Below are positions 62,631 through 64,000 of a stretch of DNA of 64,000 nucleotides, in pieces. The translations under genes and the position numbers were made by a program. The notes beneath the pieces are model-generated. The model did no database searches. It had not been told where the DNA came from and saw nothing but the letters and a program-made list of their open reading frames with translations. Position 1 is the first letter of the stretch. Every line of letters starts with the position of its first letter. This DNA comes from Candidatus Chloroploca asiatica (lineage in GTDB: Bacteria > Chloroflexota > Chloroflexia > Chloroflexales > Chloroflexaceae): the NCBI RefSeq assembly GCF_002532075.1, contig NZ_LYXE01000090.1, positions 186,001 through 250,000 of the forward strand. Reading direction: 5' to 3'.

Positions 62631-63839
62631 ATGCAAACCCAATCCAGTTTAAGCATTCACACGTATCCTCATGGCTTACGACGCCGTATCTTTTCTGTAC
62701 GGACACTTAGCTTGCTCGTACTTTTGTTCTTAGTGGCCTTTTTGACGCTTGGAGCGGCAAAACCAGCCGGGGCGACAAGTACCGCGAGGACACGTTGTTT
62801 TCCCGAAACCGGTTATTGCATGACCGGGCCAATTCTTCATTATTGGGAAAAGCGTGGTGGCTTGTCAGTGTTCGGGTATCCTATTACCGAACAGCGCCTC
62901 GAAACGGTGGAAGATCGGACGCTTCAGGTGCAATGGTTTGAGCGTGATCGCCTCGAGATCCAGGCCGACGGTACGATCACGGCTGGGCGACTCGGTGCGC
63001 GTGCGCTTGAGCTCCAGGGTCGGCGCTGGGAAAACCAACCCCGTCAAGATCCATTGCCACCCGATACCGGGGGATGCCACTATTTTGCGGCGACAGGTCA
63101 GGTGCTCTGCGAACCATGGCTTGGCTATTGGGTCAATAATGGAGGCTTGGAGCGTTTCGGTTACCCGATTTCGGGCTTACGCCTCGAGATGATCGAAGGG
63201 AAGCCATATACGGTACAATATTTCGAGCGCCGCCGGATCGAACATCATCCAGAGTATGCCGGTACGCCCTACGAATATCTCTATGGTCTATTGGGTCGTG
63301 AGGTGCTCGCCGTACAGAATCTGCCAGTCTGCCAGGGGCCGCCCCGCGATGTCCAGTTTGGCCTTGAGGATCGCATCGGCTATGTCGAGTTCCGTTCGGC
63401 CCTGCAATGCCCCAGCATCAGTTATGCTAGTGTGCCAGCCGCATTCCAGCAGTTCAGTGGCGGCGTGATGATCTGGCTCGACCTGGGTGAAGCTGGCCGT
63501 AAGATCTATGTGTTGCGGTACCCACGCGAGGGCATGGATAGCTACACCTATGCGGTGTATGATGATACGTATCAAGAAGGCGATCCACCCATTGACGAAA
63601 AGCCACCCGAGGTGCCACCACGCTCGCCCATCCAGCCAAGTGTGCCGCAACGTGGCTTTGGCAAAGTCTGGGCTGCTGGTGAACGCGAATACCTGGGCTA
63701 TGCGATTTTCCGTGAACAACCCGAACAGGCCAATGTCCAATTCTTTGGGGTCGGCGGGATGGCCCTGCGGTTGCTCGTCTCGGGTCAAATCGGCATCTTT
63801 GGGCCTGAATACAATCAGGCGCAGTTCTGGCCTTCATAA
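62631..63839 (+). CDS. Secreted protein with FGYPI (LGFP-like) repeats
   Basis: The 402-residue protein has a basic head and signal peptide (about 18-48, with VRTLSLLVLLFLVAFLTLGAA), followed by at least two copies of a repeat with GGLSVFGYPITE and GGLERFGYPISG. In each copy the FGYPI segment follows a [Y/W]W stretch (HYWEKRGG, GYWVNNGG), as in LGFP-type repeats of wall- or glycan-bound proteins. A linker with PPEVPPRSP separates a C-terminal part (FGKVWAAGEREYLGYAIF). Cys residues (RTRCFPETGYCMTG; GGCHYFAATGQVLCE) may pair. No enzyme motif is visible. AAAGGGGG before the ATG at 62631 decides the start. Confidence 0.8.
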   Translation: MQTQSSLSIHTYPHGLRRRIFSVRTLSLLVLLFLVAFLTLGAAKPAGATSTARTRCFPETGYCMTGPILHYWEKRGGLSVFGYPITEQRLETVEDRTLQVQWFERDRLEIQADGTITAGRLGARALELQGRRWENQPRQDPLPPDTGGCHYFAATGQVLCEPWLGYWVNNGGLERFGYPISGLRLEMIEGKPYTVQYFERRRIEHHPEYAGTPYEYLYGLLGREVLAVQNLPVCQGPPRDVQFGLEDRIGYVEFRSALQCPSISYASVPAAFQQFSGGVMIWLDLGEAGRKIYVLRYPREGMDSYTYAVYDDTYQEGDPPIDEKPPEVPPRSPIQPSVPQRGFGKVWAAGEREYLGYAIFREQPEQANVQFFGVGGMALRLLVSGQIGIFGPEYNQAQFWPS

Positions 63840-63913
63840 CGTGAAAGCTTGCCGCATATGATGGCAGTCCTTAACTGAATGTGGATGAGCCGCAGGCCTC
63901 TCCAGCTTCCGCG

Positions 63914-63968
63914 CAGCGTCATCACGTTTCTCGGAAGCAACTAGCTTCCGAGAAACGTGATGACGCTG
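63914..63968. repeat. Perfect 25-bp inverted repeat
   Basis: Arms cagcgtcatcacgtttctcg(gaagc) and their exact complement with a 5-nt loop. The right arm runs through the start codon of the next gene. Confidence 0.85.
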
Positions 63969-64000
63969 CTCATTCTTACACCCAATCCGGCGCTTGATCG
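63960..64000 (+). CDS. PfkB-type sugar kinase (1-phosphofructokinase-like), N-terminal end
   Basis: Only 13 full codons lie in the window: MTLLILTPNPALD. The TPNPALD string is the conserved N terminus of 1-phosphofructokinase and tagatose-6-phosphate kinase of the PfkB family. The gene runs off the right edge. The ATG at 63960 lies inside the right arm of a 25-bp inverted repeat; a GTG at 63957 is also possible. Confidence 0.65.
   Translation, partial: MTLLILTPNPALD

Overview
The window looks like a chromosomal segment of a Chloroflexota bacterium, most probably of the Chloroflexales / filamentous phototroph type. This is an inference from gene content: a phasin-like protein, a tricorn protease, a secreted C25-type peptidase, SH3b-NlpC/P60 and 'FGYPI'-repeat secreted proteins, a long-form RmlA, ANTAR regulators and a GH/O-antigen-ligase fusion. 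No rRNA or marker protein settles the genus. Base composition is moderately GC-rich throughout. I see no prophage, transposase, CRISPR array or plasmid gene.

Layout. 1-1.7 kb: end of a YtcJ-type amidohydrolase, then an Fsr-type MFS exporter. 1.8-6.8 kb (minus): an overlapping operon of HMG-CoA lyase, SDR and tricorn protease. 7.3-9.8 kb: phasin-like protein converging on an ABC exporter. 10.1-17.8 kb (plus): DUF4126 protein, a glycoside-hydrolase/O-antigen-ligase fusion, a DUF3224 protein, two ceramide-glucosyltransferase-like enzymes and an alpha/beta hydrolase, which reads as an envelope glycan or glycolipid block. 17.9-29.3 kb (minus): a cAMP-flavoured signalling block made of a cyclic-nucleotide-binding protein, a 2209-aa secreted beta-helix/C25 peptidase with eight SPFKA repeats, and a cyclase-ATPase-TPR protein only 12 bp behind the peptidase. 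29.4-32.9 kb: metallo-beta-lactamase-fold hydrolase, a five-copy 74-bp tandem array ending in a hairpin, an ANTAR regulator with a membrane coiled-coil partner, and an OmpR-type regulator divergent from a leaderless small membrane gene. 32.9-39.6 kb (minus): MsrPQ, long-form RmlA, an SH3b-NlpC/P60 hydrolase, a small membrane protein and an aminotransferase. 39.7-46.3 kb: UvrD-type helicase, a foldback element, ruvA, and the cysE-cysS-prmA cluster followed by an FmdB zinc ribbon. 46.6-53.8 kb: Fe-dependent alcohol dehydrogenase, a GlmU-like nucleotidyltransferase, a second ANTAR regulator, a dipeptide epimerase with a DMT transporter, and EttA. 53.8-64 kb: FAD oxidoreductase with a COG0392 membrane protein, tRNA-Cys(GCA), TPR/B-box membrane protein, standalone Clp-like AAA+ protein, a second UvrD-type helicase, SPFH protein, a secreted FGYPI-repeat protein and the first 13 codons of a PfkB-type sugar kinase.

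The intergenic regions are rich in perfect inverted repeats. Some are ordinary terminators. Others form families: a large hairpin with a conserved flank upstream of several minus-strand genes, a 'ttgacgcaaaggcgc' foldback at two sites, and a nested foldback before ruvA. The most promising unexplained items are the peptidase-cyclase operon with its SPFKA array, the 74-bp array and the upstream hairpin family.
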